A program made the translations under genes and the position numbers. From positions 1 to 64,000 of the forward strand of contig CAVQVG010000020.1 of the NCBI GenBank assembly GCA_963717125.1: a stretch of 64,000 nucleotides of DNA. The letters run 5' to 3'. Origin of the DNA: RYN-230 sp963717125 (lineage in GTDB: Bacteria; Actinomycetota; Actinomycetes; Streptosporangiales; Streptosporangiaceae). Numbering within the stretch: position 1 is the first letter of the stretch; each line of letters begins with the position of its first letter. Shown here one piece after another: positions 36,792 through 44,481 of this stretch. The notes beneath the pieces were generated by a model. The model did no database searches, was not told the DNA's origin, and saw only the letters and a list, made by a program, of their open reading frames with translations.

Positions 36792-37151
36792 ATGGCGCTG
36801 TATGTGGCCTTGTGCTACTACGACCGGGACCAGTACTGGGACTCACCGCCGGAGAGGGAGTTCTCCCCCGAGTACATGGACTTCGCCCGGCGGGCCACCG
36901 AGGCCGGGGTCATGCGCGGCGGCGAAGCTCTGCACCCGGTGGCCATGTTGACCACCATTACCGTGTCGGGCGGCAAGGGCGGCGACGTCCTGCTGGTCAA
37001 CGGCCCTTACGCCGAGGCGAAGGAGGTCTTGGGCGGATACTTCCTGCTGGAGGTGGCCGACCTCGACGAGGCCATCGCGTGGGCGGCGCAGATCCCGGGC
37101 GCCTGGCGGGGGAAGATCGAGCTTCGCCCGATAGCGCCGCTACACGCCTAG
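36792..37151 (+). CDS. YCII-related (DGPF) protein, copy A
   Basis: A 119-residue dimeric alpha+beta-barrel protein of the YCII family: MALYVALCYYDRDQYW, FARRATEAGVMRGGEALHP, VNGPYAEAKEVLGGYFLLEV and LDEAIAWAAQIPGAWRGKIELRP. The NGPY (DGPY) signature is typical of members encoded next to DUF6596 sigma factors, as here. ATG 36792 is preferred; TTG 36786 is too close to the AAGGAG. Its stop TAG touches the GTG of the broken sigma gene. Confidence 0.92.
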   Translation: MALYVALCYYDRDQYWDSPPEREFSPEYMDFARRATEAGVMRGGEALHPVAMLTTITVSGGKGGDVLLVNGPYAEAKEVLGGYFLLEVADLDEAIAWAAQIPGAWRGKIELRPIAPLHA

Positions 37152-37338
37152 GTGCACCCTGGCATGGACGCCACCGACACCCTGGTCGAGGTGCTGAAGG
37201 GCGAAGGTTCCAGGGTGCTGGCCACGCTGGCCAGCTCACCTCGCCGCGGCCCACTCGGCCGCTCCCAGCTGGCAGGAGACGGACTGGGACCGGATCGTCG
37301 GCCTCTACCACTTGCTCGGGTCGATAGCGGCCAAGCTC
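37152..37338 (+). pseudogene. DUF6596-type sigma factor reduced to its two ends
   Basis: GTG 37152 begins GMDATDTLVEVLKGEGSRVLATLA, equal to the N-terminus of the intact paralogue at 53011-54285. After CTGGCC near 37228 the DNA jumps to what matches its codons around 300-337 (DNA for AHLAAAHSAAPSWQETDWDR, then IVGLYHLLGSI), read in a different frame. More than 800 bp have gone, with a CCAG match at the two break sites. The product would not work as a sigma factor. Confidence 0.87.
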
Positions 37339-37774
37339 GGCTGACGGCCCTGTTCTCCATCCAGACTTACGAGGAGAGCGGGACCGCGCTGGACCTGCTG
37401 ACGACGTGCGCGGCCGGTGACAGCACCTGCGCGTCGTCGTGCACGCCGAGCCCCGCGGGCAGCACGCTGATCGCGTTCGTCAGCGGGGGCACGATCCAGC
37501 GGGAGCCTGGAATCGTGGCCGCCTCCAACACCGTCGCCACCGGGAAGTTCCTGATCCCCGTACCGTGACGGGCTCCGTAGACCGGTCCGCAGTGGCGCAC
37601 GGTGCCGCCAGCCGCGCGCTACAGCGCGTTTCCCGGCTCGTGCGAGGATGGTTGTCGCCGGCGGCGGCTCGCACCTGCGTGGCAGCGCCGGAAAAGATTT
37701 CCTGGCGCCTGTCGATCCGAGCACCGCTCGCGCGTCTATCACTCAGTCACCGACACCGACCGAGAGGACATCCG
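37339..37774. other. Gap after sigma remnant
   Basis: A 436-bp stretch without a recognisable gene. The frame of the sigma remnant stays open to 37568 (reads SIQTYEESGTALDLLTTCAA, then CTPSPAGSTLIAFVSGG) and the minus strand is also open, but neither matches a family I know. It may hold a decayed gene. GAGAGGA at its right end is the ribosome site for the next gene. Confidence 0.4.
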
Positions 37775-38128
37775 ATGAAGTACGTGGTGCTGATCAACCT
37801 GGGCCCCGGCGCGCGCGGCTGGCAGACACTTCCGGAGGCGCAGCAGGCGGAGGTTCAGGCCGCCTGGGGCGAGCTGAACAAGACGCCGGGCCTGACTCCC
37901 GGCGTCGGCCTGAAGCCCCCAGAGTCCGCCACGACGGTGCGGATCGAGCACGGCGAGACGCTGATCACCGACGGACCCTACGTCGAGACCAAGGAAGCGC
38001 TGGACGGGTTCTTCACGCTCGAGGCCGCCGACCTCGACGCCGCGATCGAGGTCGCGAAGCGGGTCCCGGCGCTGCAGGTGGGTGGCGCGGTAGAGATCCG
38101 CCCGGTGATGGACTGGGGCGGTAGCTGA
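37775..38128 (+). CDS. YCII-related protein
   Basis: A 117-residue YCII-family protein distinct from the duplicated pair: MKYVVLINLGPGARGWQ, EVQAAWGELNKTPGLTPGVGL, ITDGPYVETKEALDGFFTLEA and LDAAIEVAKRVPALQVGGAVEIRP. DGPY is the family signature. It is encoded directly before a full-length DUF6596 sigma factor, and their coding regions overlap by four bases (CTGA), so the pair is translated together. Such small proteins are thought to work with their sigma factor, but mechanism is unknown. Confidence 0.92.
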   Translation: MKYVVLINLGPGARGWQTLPEAQQAEVQAAWGELNKTPGLTPGVGLKPPESATTVRIEHGETLITDGPYVETKEALDGFFTLEAADLDAAIEVAKRVPALQVGGAVEIRPVMDWGGS

Positions 38129-39330
38129 CCCCCGTCGAACGGGCCTTCCGCGACGAATGGGCCCGCGTGCTGGCGACGCTGATCGGCCTCCTCGGCGACT
38201 TCGACCTCGCTGAGGAGGCCGCCCAGCAGGCGTTCGCCGTCGCCGCCGAGCGCTGGCCCGCAGACGGAGTCCCCGGCAACCCGCGGGCATGGCTGATCAC
38301 CACCGCCCGGCGGCGGGCGCTTGACCGCCTGCGCCGCGAGCGGACGTTCCAGGCGAAGGCCGCCGGGCTGCAGCGCGAGCTGAGCGCCGCGGGCGGCGGG
38401 CGCGACCCGCGCGAGGCACCGACGATGTTCGAGGACAACCCTGACTTCCGCGACGAGCGGCTGGAGCTGATCTTCACCTGCTGCCATCCGGCGCTCGCGC
38501 CCGAGGCGCAGGTGGCGCTGACGCTGCGAACCCTCGGCGGCCTGACCACGCCGGAGATCGCGGCGGCGTTTCTGGTTGCCGAGCCGGCCATGGCGCAGCG
38601 GCTGGTCCGGGCCAAGCGCAAGATCCGGGACGCGGCGATCCCGTTCCGGGTGCCGGACGAGGCGCAGCTGCCGGAACGACTCGCAGCGGTGCTGGCCGTG
38701 GTCTACCTGATCTTCAACGCGGGCTACTCGGCGCCGCCGGAACGCGGCTCGCTGGCCGGCGAGGCGATCCGCCTCGGCGCGGCGCTGGCGGAGCTGATGC
38801 CCGGCGAGGCGGAGGTGCACGGGCTGCTGGCGCTGATGCTGCTGCACGACTCGCGCCGCGCCGCCCGCTTCCGCGACGGCGAGCTGGTGCCGCTGGCCGA
38901 GCAGGACCGGTCGCTGTGGGACCACACCGCGATCACCCGTGGCCGCAGCGCCCTCGACTGGGCGCTCACGCTCGACGGCCACGGCCGCTACGTGCTGCAG
39001 GCGGCGATCGCGTCGCTGCACCTGGAGCGCGACCGGGACTGGCCGCAGATCTCGGCCCTGTACGGGCAGCTGGCGGCGATCGACCGCTCGCCGGTGGTCG
39101 CCCTGAACCGGGCGGTGGCGATCGGCGAGGCGGACGGGCCGGCGGTGGGGCTGGCGCTGCTGGATCGCGTCGAGCTGCCCGGCTACCGGTACCTGCACTC
39201 TGCCCGGGCCGAGCTGCTGCGCCGGCTCGGGCGCGCGGCCGAGGCCCGCGAGGAGTACCGTCGCGCCGCCGCGCTGAGCGACGACGCCGCCGAGCGGCGG
39301 CTGTTCGAGCGGCGGCTGGAGACGATCTGA
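38125..39330 (+). CDS. RNA polymerase sigma factor, DUF6596 type
   Basis: A 401-residue ECF-like sigma factor. Region 2 runs from the start (ERAFRDEWARVLATLIGLLG, DFDLAEEAAQQAFAVAAERW), region 4 is ALAPEAQVALTLRTLGGL then TTPEIAAAFLVAEPAMAQRL, and the DUF6596/TPR-like C-terminal half includes VYLIFNAGYSAP and SPVVALNRAVAIGEADG. Homology begins at 38125 with CTG (LTPVERAF); a stop lies just upstream and the first ATG/GTG in frame is GTG 38167, which would cut into region 2. I therefore infer a rare CTG start overlapping the YCII stop. Confidence 0.88.
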   Translation: MTPVERAFRDEWARVLATLIGLLGDFDLAEEAAQQAFAVAAERWPADGVPGNPRAWLITTARRRALDRLRRERTFQAKAAGLQRELSAAGGGRDPREAPTMFEDNPDFRDERLELIFTCCHPALAPEAQVALTLRTLGGLTTPEIAAAFLVAEPAMAQRLVRAKRKIRDAAIPFRVPDEAQLPERLAAVLAVVYLIFNAGYSAPPERGSLAGEAIRLGAALAELMPGEAEVHGLLALMLLHDSRRAARFRDGELVPLAEQDRSLWDHTAITRGRSALDWALTLDGHGRYVLQAAIASLHLERDRDWPQISALYGQLAAIDRSPVVALNRAVAIGEADGPAVGLALLDRVELPGYRYLHSARAELLRRLGRAAEAREEYRRAAALSDDAAERRLFERRLETI

Positions 39331-39349
39331 GCACCGCCCGAGCGCGCAT

Positions 39350-39374
39350 GGCCCGGTGACCGCGCCGCCGGGCC
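39350..39374. terminator. Hairpin between convergent sigma and methyltransferase genes
   Basis: GGCCCGG (39350-39356) and CCGGGCC (39368-39374) form a perfect 7-bp stem with an 11-base loop. It sits in the 63-bp gap where both genes end, so it could stop transcription from either side. No T-run. Confidence 0.55.
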
Positions 39375-39393
39375 GGTCTCCCCCACAACTGGG

Positions 39394-40128
39394 CTATGGC
39401 TTGCGCCAGACGGAGATGTGACTCTCGCTGTCGGCCGTGAACGGGCTGCCGTCCCAGTCGGCCAGCCGCTCCTCCAGCTCCAGCCCGGCCAGTTGCGCCA
39501 TGAGGTCGCACTCGGCGGGCCAGATGTAGCGGAAGTGGCCGGAGCCGTACCGCGTGGTCCCGTCGGCTTCCGGCCAGTAGTGGTGCGACGTGCACTGCTG
39601 GGTGGCGAGGTCGTACGTGTCGAAGATGAGGTGCCGCCCGGCCGGGCTCATCGGGACGGCGTCCTGCCCGGGCGGCATGCGGCGGATGGCTGGCACCCAG
39701 AGCTCGATGACGAACCGCCCGCCCGCGCTCAGGTGCCGGGCGGCGTTGCGGAAGCACTCGACCTGCTCGTGCTGGGTGCGCAGGTTGGAGATGCTGTTCC
39801 ACACCACGTACACCAGGGAGAATTCGCCGGGCGCCGTCGTCGTGGCCATGTCCCCGACGAGTACCGGCAGAGTCCCCTCATCGACCTTGCGCCGCAGCTG
39901 GGCGACCATGGGCACGGACAGCTCGAGGCCGGTGACGGGGATGCCACGGGCAGCCAGCGGGATGCCGACCCGCCCGGTGCCGACGGCGAACTCCAGCGCC
40001 GCGCCGGACCCGGCCAGGCGGGCCAGGAAGTCCACCATCGGATCGAGGGCCTCCGGCGCAAATCTCTCCGCGTTATCGGCGTCGTAGCCCGCCGCGGTCT
40101 CCTCGTCCCACACGTCGCTGCTCGTCAT
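39394..40128 (-). CDS. Class I SAM-dependent methyltransferase
   Basis: A 244-residue methyltransferase. FAVGTGRVGIPLAARGIPVTGLELS (about 47-71) is the SAM-binding motif I and acidic strand 2, GDMATTTAPGEFSLVYVVWNSI motif II/III, and the C-terminal half is a beta-rich extension (HHYWPEADGTTRYGSGHFRY). Acceptor unknown. Start ATG 40128 overlaps the stop of the integrase-like gene by four bases (ATGA), so these two are translated as a unit. Confidence 0.92.
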   Translation of the reverse strand: MTSSDVWDEETAAGYDADNAERFAPEALDPMVDFLARLAGSGAALEFAVGTGRVGIPLAARGIPVTGLELSVPMVAQLRRKVDEGTLPVLVGDMATTTAPGEFSLVYVVWNSISNLRTQHEQVECFRNAARHLSAGGRFVIELWVPAIRRMPPGQDAVPMSPAGRHLIFDTYDLATQQCTSHHYWPEADGTTRYGSGHFRYIWPAECDLMAQLAGLELEERLADWDGSPFTADSESHISVWRKP

Positions 40129-41003
40129 GATCCCCCAGTGTGCGGAGCACGCCCGGCGGTGTCGATTGGGTTTCCGCGGAGGGCACCGGGACGGAGTGGT
40201 GTACCGAGCACATGGCTGACGAGCTTGCGGTGGGCAGCGTGCAGGGTGCGGACGGCGGCCGGCTTGAGGCCCGGCTTAACCGGCGGGCGGCCGCCCCGGG
40301 GCCGCCCGGGCTTGATCGGGATCCACAAGTAGCCAGGATCGCTGCCCTCCAGTTCGGCGATAATCGCCGCCCTGGCATCGAGCCACCGGGTGAGGATCAG
40401 CACGGTCTGGGCGCGGAGCGGGCAGGGGCCGCCGGCCAGCTCGACTCGTGGCTCACCATCCAGGTGCAGGGCTCGGACCGTGAGGCCGGCCAGGTCGGGG
40501 ACGGACCGGTCGGAGTCGGCGACGAGCGCGGCCACCGCGGCGGTGCGCAGCGCGGTCGCGGCGTTGGCGTAGACCGGCCTGCGTACCGCCAGGTCGTGCA
40601 GCAGGCGCTCGGCATCGGCGGGGGTCAGCCTGTCGCCGTCGGCGGGCGGCTGGCTGGCCAGGCGGTCCGGTACCCCGAGGAACTCGGCGAAGGCGTTGTA
40701 GGAGTCGACGCGCACCCGCATCGAGTTGATACAGGCCGCCGCGTCGGGCCCGCTCAGGGTGTTCCGGGTGCGGGTCTTGCCGGCGGCGGCGTCGGACAGC
40801 CACGCGCCGGCCCGCGCCGGGTCCAGGAGGTCGCCGGCCGCGATCTGGGTGCGGCCGGCCGCCTGCCGGGCGTGGTCCAGGAATTCATCGAGGAAGTGCC
40901 TGCGGATCCGCTGGGTGACGCCGGCGAACTGGAGGCTGGCCAGATGACTGATGAATGCGTCCACCGCCTCCCCCGCCGGCGCGCGGGCGTGCCGAGCTGA
41001 CAT
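40125..41003 (-). CDS. Degenerate tyrosine-recombinase-like protein
   Basis: A 292-residue protein with the layout of a phage integrase: an N-terminal SAM-like core-binding domain (FISHLASLQFAGVTQRIRRH, then NSMRVRVDSYNAFAEFLG near 95-112) and a catalytic-domain-like half (LTPADAERLLHDLAVRRPVY, LRTAAVAALVADSDRSVPDL). The first catalytic Arg region reads DSDRSVPDLAGL, not TGLRxSEL. No HxxR or terminal Tyr is evident. It is likely DNA-binding but not a working recombinase. Related proteins are common and uncharacterised in actinomycetes. Start ATG 41003. Confidence 0.65.
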   Translation of the reverse strand: MSARHARAPAGEAVDAFISHLASLQFAGVTQRIRRHFLDEFLDHARQAAGRTQIAAGDLLDPARAGAWLSDAAAGKTRTRNTLSGPDAAACINSMRVRVDSYNAFAEFLGVPDRLASQPPADGDRLTPADAERLLHDLAVRRPVYANAATALRTAAVAALVADSDRSVPDLAGLTVRALHLDGEPRVELAGGPCPLRAQTVLILTRWLDARAAIIAELEGSDPGYLWIPIKPGRPRGGRPPVKPGLKPAAVRTLHAAHRKLVSHVLGTPLRPGALRGNPIDTAGRAPHTGGS

Positions 41004-41027
41004 GCCCGAAGCGTACCGGGTTCATAC

Positions 41028-41190
41028 GATAACAGCAAGAAGCGTGCCAGCACCCCCCTGCGTCGCTGCCGGGATGTGCATGGACCGGGGCGGTCCGGAT
41101 CGGCCCGTGTCGGAACGTACCGGTTCGGCCCGGGCCCCTCCCCCGCGGCAAGCCGGGCGGTTGGGGTTCCGTGCGCTTCTTGCTGTTATC
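41028..41190. repeat. 163-bp element with perfect 17-bp terminal inverted repeats
   Basis: GATAACAGCAAGAAGCG (41028-41044) and CGCTTCTTGCTGTTATC (41174-41190) are exact inverted copies. The inside is GC-rich with smaller inverted repeats (GGACC...GGTCC, GAAC...GTTC). It separates the lexA-ORF pair from the integrase-like gene. No target-site duplication was seen. It could be a MITE-like insertion, an RNA hairpin in the operon transcript or a recombination site. Confidence 0.85.
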
Positions 41191-41236
41191 GGACATTCTG
41201 GGTCAACGGCCGTTCACGGCTCAGCCGCCTCGGGCC

Positions 41237-41842
41237 TTACCCGGCCGTCCGCGCTGCGCCGCGCGCCTGCTCGAGCTGCTCGACGCTGACCGAGCCGGCC
41301 TGCGGCAGTCCCGCGGCCAGCCACGCCTCCTGCGCCCGGGCCACGTCCCCACCCGCCTCCTGCAGCACCATCTTCTTCGCCGTGGCGCTGGGCACAGCGC
41401 CGTCACCGCCGAGATCCATCAAATGGGCCAGCATCCGGACCGACTGGTTCCGCTGGCCCGCCATGCGCTCGTTGTAGCGGTACACCAGCACCCACCGCCC
41501 GACCAGGGAACGGGCCCGCTCGATCAGCGCCCGCCCGCGGTCGGTGTCCACGTGCTCGGTGCGGATCGGCTCGCTCTCGCCCGACGGCAGGCGCAACGTG
41601 ACCAGCCCGCGGCGGCTCGATTCCTCGATCTCGACCTGCTCCAGGAACGCGACGAAGGTCCGCGCCGACTCCAGCCGCTCGATGTCCTGCCTGGCCTGCT
41701 GCGCGACCAGGTACAGGTCCACGGTCAGCCCGTGCACCCGGCGCCCCCAGGCCGCCTCGTCGCCAGCCGGACACGGCCCCGCGGCCTGGGCCGCCGCGAC
41801 GACCAGGCTGTAGTGGCTGCTGTCCACGCCGCTCATTGTCAC
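41237..41842 (-). CDS. Protein of unknown function in lexA operon
   Basis: A 201-residue soluble protein I do not recognise. The first 75 residues are helical (YSLVVAAAQAAG, VDLYLVAQQARQDIERLESA), residues 80-125 are strand-rich (GLVTLRLPSGESEPIRTEHV, LVGRWVLVYRYNE), and the end is helical with an Ala-rich GGDVARAQEAWLAAGLPQAG. No membrane segment or signal peptide. GTG 41842 overlaps the LexA stop by four bases, so it is translationally coupled to LexA and should be SOS-induced (inference). Confidence 0.75.
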   Translation of the reverse strand: MTMSGVDSSHYSLVVAAAQAAGPCPAGDEAAWGRRVHGLTVDLYLVAQQARQDIERLESARTFVAFLEQVEIEESSRRGLVTLRLPSGESEPIRTEHVDTDRGRALIERARSLVGRWVLVYRYNERMAGQRNQSVRMLAHLMDLGGDGAVPSATAKKMVLQEAGGDVARAQEAWLAAGLPQAGSVSVEQLEQARGAARTAG

Positions 41843-42543
41843 ACCCGGCGCAGCACGGCGACGAGTCGGCCGACGATGGTCGCCTGGTCACCCAGGATCG
41901 GCGTGTACGCCGGGTTCTGCGGCATCAGCCAGGTGTGCCCATCGGACCGCTTGAGCGTCTTGACCGTGCCTTCGACTTCCACGCCGTCGATGAGCGCGGC
42001 CACGATGTCGCCGTTCTCGGCGTCCGACTGCTGGCGGATGACCACCAGGTCGCCATCGGTGATCCCGGCGCCGATCATCGAATCACCGCAGACCCGGAGC
42101 ATGAACAGCTCCCCCTCGCCGACCAGCTGCCGGGGCAGCACGAACGCGTCTTCGGCCGAGTCGGCCGGGAGCACCTGCTCGCCGGACAGGATCGGCTCCC
42201 CCGCGGCGATCCGGCCCGCCAGCGGAACGTAAGCCGCGTTCCGCGGGTCAGCGTCCGCCCGCGCCGGCCCGGCCGCGCTGGGCGCCGGCCGGACGGGCAC
42301 CGCCTCCCCGGGCCGCACCACCGCGGTGCGCGGCCGTCCCGGCTCGAGAAGCAGGTAGCCCTTCTTCTGCAACGTGCGCACGTGCAGCGAGACGCTGGAC
42401 AAGCTGGCCAGCCCGACCGCGCTGGCGATCTCCCGGTAGCTGGGCGAATGGCCGGACCGCTGGCCGAAGTCCTCGATGAACTGGCGAATCCGGGCCTGGA
42501 TCGGGGTGAGGTCATCCGGGGTGAGCGCCGCCGCACTCGGCAT
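41839..42543 (-). CDS. lexA: LexA repressor
   Basis: A 234-residue SOS repressor. The winged helix is LTPIQARIRQFIEDFGQRSG, SPSYREIASAVGLASLSSVS and LHVRTLQKKGYL. The peptidase domain keeps the Ala114-Gly115 cleavage site in GRIAAGEP, nucleophile Ser155 in CGDSMIGAGI and Lys195 in GTVKTLKR. On RecA-ssDNA it should cut itself and release SOS genes. A LexA box lies 72 bp upstream of ATG 42543. It is coupled to the unknown 201-residue gene rather than to usual lexA neighbours, and could be an accessory LexA. Confidence 0.95.
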   Translation of the reverse strand: MPSAAALTPDDLTPIQARIRQFIEDFGQRSGHSPSYREIASAVGLASLSSVSLHVRTLQKKGYLLLEPGRPRTAVVRPGEAVPVRPAPSAAGPARADADPRNAAYVPLAGRIAAGEPILSGEQVLPADSAEDAFVLPRQLVGEGELFMLRVCGDSMIGAGITDGDLVVIRQQSDAENGDIVAALIDGVEVEGTVKTLKRSDGHTWLMPQNPAYTPILGDQATIVGRLVAVLRRV

Positions 42544-42614
42544 GATCAGCCTCCACCTCGCTCGTCAGCTGCGTGTCATGGTGGCGGCGATGCTATCGCT
42601 CCCCGCACCAGTAT

Positions 42615-42630
42615 TCAAATATATGTTCGA
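42615..42630 (-). promoter_or_regulatory. LexA (SOS) box
   Basis: On the minus strand this reads TCGAACATATATTTGA, close to the actinobacterial SOS box TCGAAC-N4-GTTCGA: the first half is perfect, the second has two changes. It lies upstream of lexA and should autoregulate it. Confidence 0.8.
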
Positions 42631-42634
42631 TAAC

Positions 42635-43510
42635 TTATTCACCCGCCCAGGCCTGCATCCTCCGGTCCAGCTCAGCGCCGTCCACGTCCTCGATGTGGCT
42701 GCCGAGCATCCACTGGTGACCGAACGGGTCCCGCAGCCGGCCCTCCCGGTCGCCGTAGAACTGGTCCGCGAGCGGGTGGATCACCTCGCAGCCCGCCGCC
42801 ACCGCCCGCGCCCACAGCCGGTCCACGTCCGGCACGGTGATCACCATGATCGCGGTCACCCGGCCGCCGGCCGGGGCGATCGCGTCGCCCCCGTTGTCGC
42901 CCTGCTCGGTCAGGTAGACGACCGAGTCGCCGATCCGGATCTCCGCGTGCACCACCAACCCGCCCGGCCCGGCGAATGGCTGCCCGCGCTGCCCGGCCCC
43001 GAAGGCCTCCTGGTAGAAGCCGATCGCCGCCCGTGCATCCTGGACCACCAGCCGCGGCGTGACCGTGTGCAGGTGCTCCGGCACCGGGCTGACCTGCTCA
43101 GCTCCCGCGCCGGCGGCTGCCTCTGCCTCGGCCAGCCCGGGTTGCTGATAGACGCCGAGCACGTTGCCCGCCGGGTCGCGGAACCAGCCGAACACCTCGC
43201 CCGCGCCCGGATCCACCGGCCGGACCACCTCCCCGCCCGCGGCCCGCACCGCATCCAGCGCCACGTCCGCCCGCGCCACCATCACGTAGATGAGGAAGCC
43301 TGGTTCCCGCGCCACCGGCCGGCCCACCACGAACGTGCCGCTCACCTCCCCCACCGTGTCATCGAAGGCGACCGCCCCGTCCCCCCTGCGCCGGATTTCC
43401 CAGCCGAACGCCCGCTGGTAGAACTCGGCGGACGCAGCCACATCGGCCGCCGGGATCTCGATGTAACACAACTTCCCCGTGCGGTACTTGGGACCGCTGC
43501 TGTCTACCAT
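42635..43510 (-). CDS. Double VOC-domain (glyoxalase-like) protein
   Basis: A 291-residue protein of two VOC modules. Module 1: GKLCYIEIPAADVAASAEFY, GGEVVRPVDPGAGEVFGWFR, DPAGNVLGVYQ. Module 2 (PhnB-like): VTPRLVVQDARAAIGFYQEA, SVVYLTEQGDNGG and GDREGRLRDPFGHQWMLG. A Pro/Ala linker joins them. Substrate unknown. ATG 43510 follows AAGGGGG. The divergent AraC gene begins 83 bp away and may control it. Confidence 0.9.
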   Translation of the reverse strand: MVDSSGPKYRTGKLCYIEIPAADVAASAEFYQRAFGWEIRRRGDGAVAFDDTVGEVSGTFVVGRPVAREPGFLIYVMVARADVALDAVRAAGGEVVRPVDPGAGEVFGWFRDPAGNVLGVYQQPGLAEAEAAAGAGAEQVSPVPEHLHTVTPRLVVQDARAAIGFYQEAFGAGQRGQPFAGPGGLVVHAEIRIGDSVVYLTEQGDNGGDAIAPAGGRVTAIMVITVPDVDRLWARAVAAGCEVIHPLADQFYGDREGRLRDPFGHQWMLGSHIEDVDGAELDRRMQAWAGE

Positions 43511-43593
43511 CGTGCTGTGCCCCCTTCTGGGTTCGGCGTCAATCATGCCCACGGGTCCCGGCCCGGGTCTTGGCGAAAAGGGACACCAGCCCC

Positions 43594-44481
43594 GTGACCA
43601 TCATCGTCCGCTCCCCCGCTCCCCCGCTGGCCGGCCTGATCCGGGCGATCAGCTACCAGGCCGGCGACCAGCCGCGCACCTCGGTGCAGAAGATCCTGCC
43701 CGACCCGGAGCCCAGCCTGTGGGTCAACCTCAACCGGGACGAGTTCCGCTCCTTCACCGGGCCTGAGCACCGGCGGATCGACCGGGTGCCGGGCGCGATG
43801 CTGGCCGGCCCGCGGGGCCGCGCCCTGGTGACCGAGTTCGAGGCGGGACGCGCGCACATATCCGTGTCCTTCGCCCTCGGCGCGGCCCCGGCCTTCTTCC
43901 CCGTGCCGCTGGCCGCGGCCGCCGATGAGCTGGTGCCGCTCGGCGAACTGTGGGGCCGCGGCGGCGGCAGCCTGCGGGACCGGCTGCTGGCCGCCGCGTC
44001 CCCGCAGCACAAGCTCCTGGTGATGGAACAGGCCCTGCTCGCCCGGCTGACCGGCCCGGCCAGCCGCGATCCCGCGGTCACCGCCGCCGCTCGGGCACTG
44101 GCCAGCGGCGTGCCGGTCGCCCAGGTGGCCGAGAACCTCGGGCTGCTCCCCCGCACCCTGCGCCGCCGCTTCACCGCCCAGGCCGGCCTGACGCCCAAGC
44201 GCTTCGCGCGGGTGCACCGGCTGCGCCGGGTGACCCGCGCGCTCGGGCGCCAGGCCCGGGCCGACTGGGCGGCTGTCGCCGTCCAGCACGGCTACAGCGA
44301 TCAGTCCCACCTCATCGACGAGTTCCGCGACCTGGCCGGCGTCACCCCGGCCGAATACCTGCGGTCCCGGATCGACGGGCCGAACCACCTGCGCGTCCAG
44401 CCGTCCCGCGACGGCCCGGCGATCCGGGATGTGCAGGCCGGGATCAGCCTTCCCGGGCGATCGGCTCCTGCAGTTCGGTGA
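43594..44481 (+). CDS. AraC-family regulator with DUF6597-like N-terminus
   Basis: A 295-residue regulator. The N-terminal sensor half (LAGLIRAISYQAG, EPSLWVNLNRDEFRSF) resembles the cupin-like domain of one-type AraC proteins; the C-terminal pair of HTHs is VAQVAENLGLLPRTLRRRFT then AQAGLTPKRFARV, and WAAVAVQHGYSDQSHLIDEF then RDLAGVTPAEYLRSR. GTG 43594 is preferred to TTG 43570. Its 3' end overlaps the convergent MerR gene by 38 bp. Confidence 0.88.
   Translation: MTIIVRSPAPPLAGLIRAISYQAGDQPRTSVQKILPDPEPSLWVNLNRDEFRSFTGPEHRRIDRVPGAMLAGPRGRALVTEFEAGRAHISVSFALGAAPAFFPVPLAAAADELVPLGELWGRGGGSLRDRLLAAASPQHKLLVMEQALLARLTGPASRDPAVTAAARALASGVPVAQVAENLGLLPRTLRRRFTAQAGLTPKRFARVHRLRRVTRALGRQARADWAAVAVQHGYSDQSHLIDEFRDLAGVTPAEYLRSRIDGPNHLRVQPSRDGPAIRDVQAGISLPGRSAPAVR

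Larger units (their letters stand above)
36124..37338 (+). repeat. Segmental duplication copy A
   Basis: This block (leader, SnoaL gene, YCII gene, sigma-factor remnant) is a near-copy of 53270-55316 on the opposite strand. Similarity starts sharply at TTTCCGGCTTCGCGCCGCGG on the left. On the right it ends inside the sigma gene near 37338. Copy A lacks most of the sigma gene. Confidence 0.88.

Noticed and set aside
37341..37568. Possible gene continuing from the sigma remnant (SIQTYEESGTALDLL...)
   Set aside because: It is only open because the deletion left no stop; there is no start, ribosome site or recognisable family.
41105..41130. GGAACGTACCGGTTC considered as a LexA box near the integrase-like gene
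   Set aside because: The spacer between GAAC and GTTC is six bases rather than four, and flanking bases do not fit.
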